From contig NC_061806.1 of assembly GCF_021462225.1 (NCBI RefSeq), forward strand, positions 27,362,144 through 27,426,143: a DNA stretch of 64,000 nt, in the 5' to 3' direction. Source of the DNA: Girardinichthys multiradiatus. Lineage: Eukaryota; Chordata; Actinopteri; Cyprinodontiformes; Goodeidae. The translations under genes were made by a program, and so were the position numbers. Shown piece by piece: positions 53,551 to 63,877 of the stretch. Under the pieces are notes generated by a model. The model did no database searches. It was not told the DNA's origin and worked only from the letters and a program-made list of their open reading frames with translations. Each line of letters begins with the position of its first letter. The stretch's first letter is position 1.

Positions 53551-54809
53551 ATGGCTCTTTTACATAACAAATCATCAGAGTGCACGCTGGCAGAGTTGGA
53601 CTTATTTTCTGCCCCGATGACGCAGCTATCGATCGAAGATAAAATTTACACCGAGATCCAGCCTTTATCAGCAATCACTGATGGAGGGCCGATCAAGTTT
53701 TTCATTCCGGGGGATGGAGAAAAGTATCTGGATCTCAGCGATACACTGTTGCATCTCAGAGTGAAAATTACTAACGAGAATGGAACAAACCTGCCAGATG
53801 ATGCACCTGTAGGGCTCAACAACTACCCGTTAAACACCATCTTCAGTCAGTGTGACGTCACTCTCGGAGATCGAATTATTTCACAATCCAGCGCTACACA
53901 TCCATATAGAGCCATGATTGATTGAGACATTGTTAAACTTTTCTGAGGATTCTTTAAAAACCCAGTTTAGCTCTGGTCTTTTTTTATAAAGACACTGCAG
54001 GTGCTCTGAACTCTATTGTTACAACTAACGGCCCTAACCAAGGTCTTAACAGCAGAGCAGGCTTTACGGCAAATTCCAGGGAAGTACATCTCCTAGGCCC
54101 CCTGCATGCAGACATATTTTTCTGTGAGAGACTTCTTTTAAACTCTGTTGACCTCAAAATTAAACTTACAAGAGCCAACGATGCCTTTTGTCTCATGGCA
54201 GCAAGAGACTCCACTTACAAACTCAGGATATTAGGAGCATCTCTTTTTATCAAAAAAGTTACTGTCTCTCCAGCTGTACGACTGGGGCACGCTTCAGCTT
54301 TAATGAAGGCAAATGCTCTGTATCCACTTTCACGTGTGAATGTAAAAACATATTCCATCCCTGAAAATTCAAGGGTATGCAACCAAGAGAATCTTTTCTT
54401 AGGCGTCTTTCCCAAGTATGTTGTGATTGCGTTACTGGATCATGATGCTTTTACAGGAACATGCAATCTCAATCCGTTTGACTTTAATCATTTTGATATG
54501 GAATATTTAGCTTTGTGTAAGGATGGCAGACAAATTCCTGCTAAAGCCTTCCAGCCCAATTTTAACCAAGGTCATTCAGTGAGAGAGTATTACAACTTGT
54601 TTACGGCTACAGGACGACATCTAAAAGATCTTCCACTGAGTATAACACGTCAGGAATTTAATCAAGGATACTCTCTATTCACATTTAATCTTAACCCGGG
54701 CGAGGACACAGATGCTCTATCCAGTTTCCAGTGGGAATTTAAGATTGGAAATGCGCTTCAGAAACCCGTTGCCTCATACCACCACGCTGATCATCTACGC
54801 TTGTTATGA
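53551..54809 (+). pseudogene. Polinton major capsid protein, two frame breaks
   Basis: The first part (53,551-53,925) and the second part (about 53,987-54,809; first Met at 54,195) together cover the double-jelly-roll major capsid protein, which builds the faces of the particle. The first part begins with LDLFSAPMTQLSIEDKIYTE-type sequence and includes FIPGDGEKYLDL; the second has NPFDFNHFDMEYLAL, typical for the family. Between them are two lesions some 60 bp apart: a small tandem duplication near 53,920 that gives an early TGA, and a length change in a T run near 53,980. The region between them is otherwise codon-like. Total length would be normal (about 415 residues). No complete capsid protein can be made from this copy. 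Confidence 0.9.
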
Positions 54810-54872
54810 CTCTATTTTAGAGATTGATTCAAAGAGGCGTGTGCTGGTGGATTATTATTAATCTAATCAGGC

Positions 54873-55389
54873 ATGAATAATCATGAAATTGAGAGCCTGA
54901 TGCGTCATCTGCTGGGAGATTTGTTTTGTGGTGTAAGGCCGTGCGACCAGCTGCCGCTGCTAGCTGACAAATTCCCAGGGCCGGCCTACTTTATTGTGAA
55001 CACACATGCCGGGAGAACACTGGCTAGCTCTGACATTGGATGAGAATGGTCAATCCAGCTTTTTTGACCCGGATTTCGAGTTCTACCCGTCAAGCATCGT
55101 AACATTTTTAGAAGACAGATCCTCAAAAATATTGTATCATAATAATCAGCTTCAAAACACTCTGTCCACTGTGTGCGGTCACCATTGCATTTTTTATCTA
55201 TGTCATAGAGCGTGCGGATTATCAATGCAGCAAGTGTTGTCGAAATACACCGGAGATGTGATTAAGAATGATTTAATGGTATCTAACTTTGTGAAAAAAT
55301 ATCAGAAATGTGTCGTTAATCAAAGTTGTACATTTTATACTCACGGAACATGCTCTTTGGAGATATTTATGAATTGTTATGGAATTTAA
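54873..55389 (+). pseudogene. Adenain-type cysteine protease, one frame break
   Basis: From ATG 54,873 the frame runs to a TGA at 55,041-55,043; near 54,995-55,010 the homologous reading moves to the frame that contains 55,006-55,389. The second part has the catalytic His in GEHWLAL, the acidic partner in SFFDPDFEF and the catalytic Cys in CGHHCIFYL. This is the C5 (adenovirus) protease fold, which matures capsid proteins at XGX-G sites such as the one in the preceding pVI-like protein. The Met at 55,006 gives 127 codons but lacks the N-terminal part, so it is unlikely to be active. The family length (about 170 residues) is met if both parts are counted. Confidence 0.88.
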
Positions 55390-55576
55390 ATTGTCTTATT
55401 TGTTTTTTTCATTGTTTTTTTTTTTTTTTTTTTTCTTCTTATGATTTAATATTTGTGTAATGATATCATATGTTAGTGTGTGAAGTAGAGAACGAAGTTA
55501 GAGTTGAAAAATATAATCAATAAATATTTTATTGAATAAAAGAAATAGGCTACATGTTTCATTTTCGTATAACGGT
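55390..55576. terminator. Shared polyadenylation region of the convergent gene blocks
   Basis: AATAAA occurs on + at 55,519-55,524 and 55,535-55,540, and on - (as TTTATT) at 55,528-55,533. The signals serve the rightward capsid/protease block and the leftward block, which meet here. A T18 run precedes them. Confidence 0.7.
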
Positions 55577-56407
55577 TTATGGTGAAAATGTAATCCATCG
55601 GGGTGGTAGTGTCGTCTTACGAAGAGACTTTTTTGATCTCCCATCAGCATTTTTTGGATCTTCCAGCTCAGATCTCGACCAGTAGGGAGAATGAGTTATC
55701 TGCCTTCTTCTTCTTTTTCTTCTCTGCTTAACGCTGGGGGGTGTACCCCCATTTTCAATCGATGTACCCTCTGTTTTGAAACGTCTATATTCTTCACGAG
55801 CATAAGGGTTAATGACTGAAGATATAGGGATGTTTACCTCTGACAAGGTGTGTAGAAAGTCAGACCATCCTCGGGTTTGTGATGCTCCAGATTTTTTAAA
55901 CGGAAGCATGAGATTTTTCAACAAATCAATCATGTGGGACCCTTTTATAACATTTCCTTTAAATACAAATTCACCTCGCAAAGTCCAACTCTCACTTCTT
56001 TCAGATAATTTCTTCAAAATGTACTCGGCATTTTTACGGTTTTGTTTAGGAAGGCTTTTCAGTACTTCCGTAAGAACCTGATCCTTAGGGGCCTCGTCCT
56101 GCCCTGGGCCTTGTTTTTCTTGGGACCACTCATGCTCAGGAACCTCTGTGTCACGCTGCAGCGTTAAACTGACCCGCTGTTTTTCTTCTTTGACACCTTG
56201 CTTAAGTAAAGTCAGATACCTCTGGAGAAGAGCATCGTATCTCTTGATTTTTTCATAAGAAGTCAAACCCGGCTCGTTTAATATCGCTCTCATTTCAGCA
56301 TCCAAATTCTCCTCCGCCGTCTGTCTGATGGACGTGTCTGACTGGGTCAGACGCTTGAATTGATGAGGTGAAATGAGAAACATCTTCTGCGATGTTCTGA
56401 GAGACAT
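55577..56407 (-). CDS. Polinton conserved protein, coiled-coil and basic tail
   Basis: 276 codons. An N-terminal region (ISPHQFKRLTQ..TSIRQTAEENLD) and a helical stretch with YDALLQRYLTLLKQG resemble a protein found in most fish Polintons between the protease and ATPase genes. The C-terminal third has a strongly basic run (KQRRKRRRRQ), which suggests DNA or nuclear binding, perhaps a core protein. No enzymatic motif is seen. Its start ATG overlaps the stop of the upstream gene (TAATG), a compact arrangement. The last 30 residues after the basic run look atypical and may result from a frameshift, but I cannot prove it. Confidence 0.65.
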   Translation of the reverse strand: MSLRTSQKMFLISPHQFKRLTQSDTSIRQTAEENLDAEMRAILNEPGLTSYEKIKRYDALLQRYLTLLKQGVKEEKQRVSLTLQRDTEVPEHEWSQEKQGPGQDEAPKDQVLTEVLKSLPKQNRKNAEYILKKLSERSESWTLRGEFVFKGNVIKGSHMIDLLKNLMLPFKKSGASQTRGWSDFLHTLSEVNIPISSVINPYAREEYRRFKTEGTSIENGGTPPSVKQRRKRRRRQITHSPYWSRSELEDPKNADGRSKKSLRKTTLPPRWITFSP

Positions 56408-56748
56408 TATCTCCTGATAATCCCACCCACTAGATCACCGATCAAGGGTGCAAGAGCCGTTAAGATGGGGAGAATAAAACCACCTCGTTGCTTTTTGAGA
56501 GCCAACTGTTTAGTTTTTATCCCGGTTCTTTTATCACCCAACAATCTGATGATATTTCTTTGTTTCTTCAATTGTCGGTGTTGAGAGGGTGATAGTTTAA
56601 TGTTACCTTTTAGGATATTCAGTGCAATCTCGCACAGAGCCTGAATAAAGTCGGGAGAGCAGTGTGCGAGAATATCTTTACGTTTCTGTGGACAGGCCTG
56701 GTACAAAGCTCTGAATAATGGTAAATTCCTTTTTATACGCGCAGACAT
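56407..56748 (-). CDS. Polinton small basic protein with hydrophobic tail
   Basis: 113 codons, first ATG in a frame that starts right after the ATPase gene. The N-terminal part is basic and helical (LFRALYQACPQKRKDILAHC); the end is GGFILPILTALAPLIGDLVGGIIRR, a hydrophobic helix with a basic cap, preceded by KKQRGG. Proteins of this design are a constant part of animal Polintons. A membrane-active or core role has been suggested for such proteins in related viruses, but none is shown here. The gene is intact and overlaps the next one by one base. Confidence 0.7.
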   Translation of the reverse strand: MSARIKRNLPLFRALYQACPQKRKDILAHCSPDFIQALCEIALNILKGNIKLSPSQHRQLKKQRNIIRLLGDKRTGIKTKQLALKKQRGGFILPILTALAPLIGDLVGGIIRR

Positions 56749-56754
56749 GATGAC

Positions 56755-57426
56755 TTACTTTGTTCTGGGCACGTACACAGCAGGCCACTGCTGAGGAAGT
56801 ATGCCCGTTCTCAGTGTGAAATGCTCTGGGCAGGTAGGCGTAAAATCGATGATTAAATATCCATGAGCTTCTCTCGTTGCATCTTCAAAACTCTCCAAGA
56901 AGAGACCCTTTTGAGATTGAAACATGTGGCGGGCTAGTATATTCAGCTGCAGCTTATCTCTCGGGTTCTTAAACAACACCATATAATTACAGTTCAAACT
57001 AATAGTGCGACTGAACTTTCCCTGATGAAAAACATTCTGAGTCAGCATAATAACACTCATATTACGATGGTGACGAAACTGGGTAAAGACCTTCATCACG
57101 TTTTCATCATCTGAGGCTTGAGCGATAACATCGTCTAGAATAATCAGATGATTCTGATCAGGAGGAAACAGGTTTTCATCTTCAAAAGAATGAGGCAATC
57201 CTTCCACAAAGGTAATATTTTTATTCATCTTCTGCAATTCAGCATACATGGGTTGAAAAGAAATGTAAATCCATACAATATTTTCTGGAACAATATCCAT
57301 GACATGATTACAGTTTTGTAAAATACTTTTTACAAAGAAAGTTTTCCCGCAGCCGCTGGGTCCAACTATCATACATGAGAAAGGTGCTCTAAATCTAGGA
57401 TCAAAATCAATCTCCTGTAAATCCAT
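56755..57426 (-). CDS. Polinton DNA-packaging ATPase (FtsK/HerA, A32-like)
   Basis: 223 codons. Walker A is GPSGCGKT at residues 22-29, Walker B is LIILDD at 94-99, and a sensor-type LTQNVF follows near 118-123. This is the FtsK/HerA superfamily ATPase used by Polintons, virophages and poxvirus A32 to pump DNA into the particle. The length is normal and no lesion is visible. It lies between the polymerase (upstream) and the small basic gene, 6 bp away, as is usual for Polintons. It is one of the few intact genes of this copy. Confidence 0.95.
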   Translation of the reverse strand: MDLQEIDFDPRFRAPFSCMIVGPSGCGKTFFVKSILQNCNHVMDIVPENIVWIYISFQPMYAELQKMNKNITFVEGLPHSFEDENLFPPDQNHLIILDDVIAQASDDENVMKVFTQFRHHRNMSVIMLTQNVFHQGKFSRTISLNCNYMVLFKNPRDKLQLNILARHMFQSQKGLFLESFEDATREAHGYLIIDFTPTCPEHFTLRTGILPQQWPAVYVPRTK

Positions 57427-57456
57427 GTGACGTTTTATTTTATTTCTTCTTCAACT

Positions 57457-60400
57457 CTAATAACCGAAAGGCAGAGTTGTCCCGTCAGAAAAAAGACGTC
57501 TCTTATCATACACCAGTCGAAACCTTTTAAGAAATGTCGTGTTTGTCAAACGGAATCTCTTTTTATCCCTCCTGATTGTGTGTTGAGGGATATCAATGAC
57601 ACTCTCACTTGACCTCTGTAAGTAGTCCTCGACCAGCCCTTTGATGCTGTTAAAATTGACCCTCTCGCTGCATTCATGCGTCTGAGTGATGCCTTTAGCA
57701 CGTATCATTACATTTTTACGGTTTTTGGTCTGGTATGCATAACTCTTGGGTCCTGTCGATGCAAACTCCGAAATGCTGTCACCATCTAACTCGTCAGTAA
57801 GATCACCCAGATAATTCCCCAATTCCAGAGGAGTTTCACCACATTTTGTCACATAAATCAAACTGTCCGTGCCAATATAAATCAATCGGTCCTGTAACTT
57901 CTCCATGCTGCTGAGAAGTTTTAAACGTGCATAAGCGGTGGTGAATGCTGCAATAAACACATTATTTGTCTTACTTGGTGGATATATGACACGTTTACTG
58001 AAATTCCACTGCACTACACACATTTCAGGGTTGAAAAAATTAAAATAGTTAACCCTGTATTTACTCGAGAACATGAAGCTGAAAAAGTCTTCAGGGTTAG
58101 TGATGACTGTGGTCGCTTATATACTTTGACTTACTCTCCTGATCCACTGCTTCAGACGGATAGCCTGAAGCCTCCTGCTTACCCTTTAAAAAGCAATGAA
58201 TGTAACCTTAAGAAATTGTATCACTTCTCTTTTCAAAATGCCACACCTCTGTGATTTTAGCAAGACGATAACTACACTCCAACGCTTTACAGAGTTCTAC
58301 ACTCACGCAAACACCCGTCAGAGCTCTGTCCTCATCATTATGCATGCAGGGACCTGACTGGTTATTTATTTCAGCGCATGTGCGGCAGAGAGTGAACACC
58401 TTGGGATGTTCTGTAAGGTAAAACAGGGAACAACAGGTTACGTGGTGGGTAGACCACAGCTTTGATTATACCGAAGTAGCTGCTGGGGTCATCAAAATCT
58501 TTGTAAATGATGGTGGGGTGTCCAAGGGGAAAAACGCAGTTGGCGTTTACATAAGGGTACAGAGATGTGTAATCCACATAGTGTACAGTTTCATCCGGTT
58601 CCGCTGTGTACCTCAACTTCATAGGACAGGTGCGTCCACCATACAGAGCATCCCGGGGGGATAGCGGTTCGGGTGCATTAACTTTCTCAAGAAAGCTGAT
58701 CACCCCTGGGTCTGATTTTTTCATTTCAATCCACTCATGCTCCCATATGACTTCGAGACGAAGGCCGTACACAGTTTGTAACACTTTGCTTCTCTCAACT
58801 GTGGCTGCGTAAAACTGTTCAAATGCGACCCCTCTCAACGGACACTTGTCATGAGGCATGTAACACTTTTTACAGCCGTGGAAAAAACAGCCGTAAAATT
58901 CAAACGCAACTTTGACACCGTTAATCTCTGCATACCCATCCAGTGAATATGGCCCGATTTTCTTTTCACCCCTATTTAATGCATGCTCGATAAATATGGC
59001 TCTGCTGTCTGCAATCCAGCCGAGCCATTGAATGGACGCGCTGGAGAACGTTTTACTGCTACGTCTGTAGTCCAGAGGTGATGGAATGGCTAAGGTTTGA
59101 GGAGGAAGGAAATTGGTTACAAAAACCTTCATGCAGGCTGATGCTATTGTGATACTTTTAAACGGATCCACACTTGTCTCCTTAAAGAACTCGTCTCTGA
59201 ATTTTAAGCATCCTTGAAAAAGAATTTCAACGTCATTTTTACAATAACGAATAGCTTCTTTCTTAAAGTCAAAGACCTCTTTGCTTGCTTCTCTGTACCA
59301 GCTGCTAAACACCTGTTGTTCTTGAAGACTCATGTGTTCTACAGCGTAGCAGGATGGAGGAGGAAAAGCCCCTACATACTGGAGACGTTGTTCAGAGGAA
59401 AATAGGTGGGGAAAAAAACCCTTGCTTTGATCGGTAAACCCTAACGCTTTCGGCATGGCACTAAGCTTCATGCACATTAATGACAGGCTATCAATGTATT
59501 TTAACCTGTAATCAGGGTCGGTTAAACAGAGAAGTTTACTTCCTACCATGACGAGATGAGTTTTAATGCCTAACTGCAGCATTGCATTGAGGATCAGGTA
59601 ACCATCGTACTCCCGCGCATTGTGCGCTATTAAGGTGAAGCCTCTGTACTTCGGCCTCCTGAAATGCAGGAGAAATTTTTGGGTGCAATTCAGTCCATAA
59701 GCGTACCATTCATCACCTTTCAACGTTTTAGCACAGACCAGAAAGGGGGTATACACGCCACTCTCATTGACGAGGCATTCGAAATCATAAAAAATCAGTT
59801 TATCATCAAGCTGATTAATTGCACTGCAAGGCTGAATGTAACACTTATGATCATCGCATGTAATGTCTAGGCTGGGGGGTACATTTTCACCGCAAATACT
59901 GCATTTTACATTACACACGTGTGGTTTATTCGGTTTACTGATTGGAATAACGTGTATCCGTTTGCATACTTTACACAGTTTTACCAACTCACAGTCACTC
60001 ATAGGTCTGTCAGCACTATTTCTGATGCGCGGTTCCCTGTGTCTGCTGAAACTTGAGGAATTACGACAGATTCTTTGACAGCCTGCACAGCTTACAGGAT
60101 TGCTAATCTCTTGCATACATTTATATGTTCGACACACTGGACAATAACCTTCACAATGGTGTGTATTTGCATTATCATAGCTGGCGTAACAGTAATTACA
60201 AATATATCTGCACCCCATAAAACCTTTGAGATTTTTTATCCCATAGTAATGACCTTGAAATAACAGCAAAAACAGAGGGTTTGAACGATCAGGGAAACTG
60301 GTCTTAAATTTACACAGAGCAGTAGAGCCCGTGGTTCTGTGAAACACTACAATTGTTCTCTTCAGAATGGTTTCAAATTTACCAATATCACTAAAAGTAA

Positions 60401-61451
60401 CTGCTGTTTGCTCGTCGAGGCCTGCCTGATGCTGCCATCTCCTCCCCAGTTCTACAGCACGGTGATCCGTGAGCTCAGGATCAGAGACGTGCGCGAGGCT
60501 GATTGCAAAACATAACTGATTACCGGTATTGTTTATAATATACAAATGACGCATTTTCTTATTAAACAGTTCACAGTCTAACGTTCCTGCAGCTTTACGC
60601 TTAGAACCTCCTGCTGGGTCATTAACAACCTGAAGAACAAATTCCATGTTATTATCTACAGGTATATTTGCATTCGATTGTACTAAATCGTCGAGGAAGT
60701 TTTCGAAAGCAGGCAGGATCATATTTCCATCATCTGTAACAGTAAATGTGATGTGACGATTGAGATTTTCACCCACTAATTCCAGCTGCACAACGTCGTT
60801 ACGTCTGGTTAACGATCTCGCAGCGTCGGCTAATTCAATGATAATACGCATGATGTCTGTATAGAATGTGGCTAAATCTGGAACGTTACTTGGACAGGGC
60901 GGCGGTATGGTAAAAGGTCTCCTTATTTCATGGTTATTAAAATGTTCACGTTCAACCACGGCTGGAGGGTTTCGTCCTATTTGATCAGAACTAACTGCTA
61001 CGTCCGTATTGAAATGACCCCCGTGCTGATCTGCGGCGTGTGACGTAGAAGGATTCTGATGACTGTCAGGTGAATCATTTTCCTCAATGCTGCTGTGTGG
61101 AGATGGTGCTCTATTTAAATCTTCAAGAGCCTGATTGATTACGTTTAAAACGTCACTGTGCTGATCTGCGGCGTGTGACGTAGAAGGATTCTGATGAGTG
61201 TCAGGTGGACCATTTTGCTCAATGCTGAGTGGATACAATGCTCTATTTAAATCTTCAAGAGCCTGATTGATTACGTTTAAAACGTCACCGTGCTGATGTC
61301 CATTTATTACATGTTCACTGTTAGCAGGAGATGCATTTAAAACGATGTTATCTGCTACTTCTGCATTAACGGGAATTTCGTTAAGTTCATTAACTAAATT
61401 TCTTATTTCATCCAGGGCAAGTCTGATTCGGTTATCCATTTCTATGAACAT
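57457..61451 (-). pseudogene. Protein-primed family B DNA polymerase, several lesions
   Basis: It would replicate the element from its ends. The first frame (61,451-58,371, 1,026 codons) has a Cys/His-rich zinc-binding region (about residues 414-540), exonuclease motifs FYDFECL (Asp556, Glu558), NAREYDG (611-617) and YCKND (736-740), EFYGCFFHGC, and polymerase motif A DYTSLYP (960-966). Near 58,380 the frame shifts to 58,208-58,399, with a stop after it. From 58,120 the end of the protein follows (57,457-58,074 and a little before). Between about 58,130 and 58,110 sequence that should hold motif B (KxxxNSxYG type) is missing. Motif C reads YIGTDS where the family has YxDTDS, so one catalytic Asp is Gly. 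The polymerase is certainly dead. Confidence 0.93.
61020..61298 (-). repeat. In-frame tandem repeat in the polymerase N-terminus
   Basis: Residues about 53-98 and 97-143 repeat a unit of 44-45 residues beginning DVLNVINQALEDLNRA and including HQNPSTSHAADQH. In DNA the two units are clearly homologous, with some differences. The region lies in a poorly conserved N-terminal extension. Confidence 0.85.
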
Positions 61452-61570
61452 AAGAAAAAAATTAATAAAATAAAACTAACCTACAGAAAAAAAAAACAAA
61501 AAAAAAACACAGTGATCAGTTCAGTTTAAAATCACCTTGATGTCACCAAAATGCTTCTTTGCCAGAAGCG

Positions 61571-62168
61571 TTAACGATGAGGCCTTATTACGAAGATTCC
61601 GTGAGGCTGCGTTGTCCGTTTCTGTGGCCAATCTGTCAACGTTACCTCTGTAAGGAGAATGAACAAAAAAATAAAAAAATAAATAAAAATATGCATATAT
61701 ATATATATATATATATATATTGAAATAATCACATTAAAGCTGAAAACAAAAAAAAAAACAAAAAAAAACAAAGGAATTCAAATTAATTCAGTATGTATGT
61801 ATGAATTAAAACGTACCGTTCATTAATCCACTCACTAGCGTTGCTCTGCTTTGTAGCGCAGAGAATCGCTGTCTTTTGGCCGGGGTTAAATATTCTGTAA
61901 AAACAGAAAACAATAAAAGTTATCTTACGCTGCGCAGCACAGCGTTCATAAATAAAACGAAAAATAGTTTTTAAAATACACAAGTTTTTTTTTTTATCTT
62001 TGCGGTAAAACTTCCAGATTTCACTTCTTGTTGAACTGAAACGGTGCCTCTCTGCTGAAAGCTGTCTTGATCTTTGAAAAGCAACCTTCTGGTGGGCGGA
62101 TTCAATGTGGCATCTTTGGATGTATCTGTAAACAGGTTTATATGACATTTTATTGAACTATGCTTAAA

Positions 62169-62204
<36 letters not shown>

Positions 62205-62616
62205 TTTATTTCATTTTTATTTTGTTTTTACCCTGCTGCTGCTGCTGCTGCTCGACAGCTGTGTCTTCCACAGAGCTCTCAGTCGAATCTGTAAACAGTT
62301 TTATCTGAGGTTTAAAATACATTCACTCTCAAAGAAAAATAGTTAGTTCTTAGGACTTACTTTCTGGTGGTGCCGGTAACTTATCCGGTGTGTCTTCAGG
62401 GGAAATGATGATAATTGACGGAGGAGTATTCAAAGAATCGGTTTTAATTTCTGTGTTAGAAGAAAGTTCAGATGTTGTTGTTGGGGTTTTTTCTTGTTTG
62501 GAAATAATTCGCCTTCTCAATTTTGACTGTCGATTCCAGCCGCTGAACCCTCCAACTTGATCATTTGGGTTTACCTCTCTCATCAAATCTATAAATTGAA
62601 ACATTGTCAAGGGTTA

Positions 62617-62675
<59 letters not shown>

Positions 62676-62756
62676 CATTTAACATTTACTTACCATAATC
62701 TGATTCTGTCAAGATGAAATCATCAAGGTCATCAGCGGTGTGTTCTATGACAAAGA

Positions 62757-62797
<41 letters not shown>

Positions 62798-62939
62798 AAT
62801 ATATATAAACAAAATTAGAGAACATTCACATGCATTTAATGATTTCTTAAAGATGAATACTTACTTACTTACTTACGTTTAAAGATGTCATTGTGCTTTT
62901 GTGAATTATCAGAAGTAGATTCCACAATTTCCGGGTTTC
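61571..62939 (-). CDS. Candidate spliced gene in the Polinton right arm
   Basis: Several short coding blocks on the - strand have good splice sites at both ends. Exons as I read them: 62,939-62,877 (63 bp), 62,744-62,694 (51), 62,588-62,361 (228), 62,288-62,232 (57), 62,125-about 61,929 (197, one base off in an A10 run), 61,894-61,817 (78), and 61,647 to a TAA at 61,571. Donors include GTAAGTAAG, GTAAGTAAA, GTAAGTCC and GTACGT; acceptors include TTTGTCATAG and TGTTTACAG. All introns fall in phase 1, and all complete internal exons except one are multiples of three. Fragments: DDLDDFILTESDY (acidic), a Ser/Thr/Pro-rich middle, LTPAKRQRFSALQSRATL (basic). No family is recognised. A possible earlier exon is at 63,523-63,446 with donor GTAAGA, but no start codon was found. 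Confidence 0.55.
61692..61721. repeat. TA microsatellite in a right-arm intron
   Basis: About 28 bp of TA alternation, in the presumed last intron (61,648-61,816). Confidence 0.9.
62170..62201. repeat. TA microsatellite in a right-arm intron
   Basis: About 30 bp of TA alternation between the 57-bp exon and the next one. Confidence 0.9.
62622..62671. repeat. TA microsatellite in a right-arm intron
   Basis: About 50 bp of TA alternation between the 51-bp and 228-bp exons. Confidence 0.92.
62759..62795. repeat. TA microsatellite in a right-arm intron
   Basis: About 35 bp of TA alternation between the 63-bp and 51-bp exons. Confidence 0.92.
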
Positions 62940-63765
62940 CTGAAATATTTACCAACATTTTTTCTTGTCAGTACTGGTATTTTCAATGTAACAAGTGTTA
63001 TGGTTCAAAGACATTCAGCATTTGAAGACCCTGACACTGAGGTTAGCCAATGAAACAGAGCCCCCGGACAACATTTACTCACAGTATTTATACCAGAACA
63101 TGACAGTGTTATCTCAACTGCAAAGACTATGTTTTTAAGACCAAAACCCTTTCTTGAGTTCAAAGGTGATATGGTTATCTAAGGAACAGACCTAACTGCC
63201 CTTCCTGACATCGCCCCTAACAGTTGGATATAGTATAACTGTAACTCCCTGAATAACCTTTTACTCTAAAATGAAAAGGTAAATGTTTTAGAAAAGCTAC
63301 AGGTAACTAAAATTATCATTCCTTTTTCCTAAAATGGAGTCTCTCATTATTCAAAACAAACACATCATTGCTAGAGTCAATTTGTAACTTGGAAACAGTA
63401 TACTGAAGTTCTTTTGTTTTTCTGTTAATCTCATATTCGTCTTACCTCTTTCAGCTGCTTTTCCAGTATGTTGACGCAGAAGCTGAAGGTTTTTCTCGTT
63501 CCATCGATGTAGTGAAGCACAATCTTTTATTTACTTTTTAGGTCTTTTCTATTTTGAACTGATTTAGACTGGCTCATATATTCAACAAATAGGTCCTGCT
63601 GTAAAGCAAAATGAACTTACAATTATGTCAGGTTACACAGTTCATTTATTAGGATTTTATGTGATAGGTCAACATTAAGTTGATTATACCTTTAAAATAT
63701 AAAAGGATGCATGTCTTTTTTGTTTTTAGATGTATTAACGCCTGAAAAACATACAGATTATTAAT
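62940..63765. other. Right-arm sequence with a possible upstream exon
   Basis: On - a coding-like block 63,523-63,446 ends in AAAGAG|GTAAGACG, and its phase would fit the next exon (62,939). Its presumed acceptor is poor and a stop lies just upstream, so the 5' end of the gene is not resolved. The remainder has no recognisable feature. Confidence 0.35.
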
Positions 63766-63877
63766 AACACCCTTAAACACACCCCTGTGTGTTTTAATCG
63801 GCTCATTTAAGGCCTTCCCCGTAACACCCTTAAACACACCCCTGTGTTTTAATTGACTCATTTAAGGTATCGCCCCT
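63766..63877. repeat. Subterminal tandem repeat of the Polinton
   Basis: Two related units (63,766-63,822 and 63,823-63,877) both read AACACCCTTAAACACACCCC, then TGTGTTTTAAT and CTCATTTAAGG. The second unit merges into the terminal inverted repeat. Weaker copies of the core lie at the left end (41,280-41,300, 41,355-41,380). Confidence 0.8.

Noticed and set aside
55006..55389. A shorter but complete protease starting at 55,006
   Set aside because: The upstream frame 54,873-54,995 encodes the normal N-terminal part, so this Met is internal and the gene is frameshifted.
63766..63877. A CRISPR-like array
   Set aside because: Only two units, adjacent without spacers, in a eukaryotic element.
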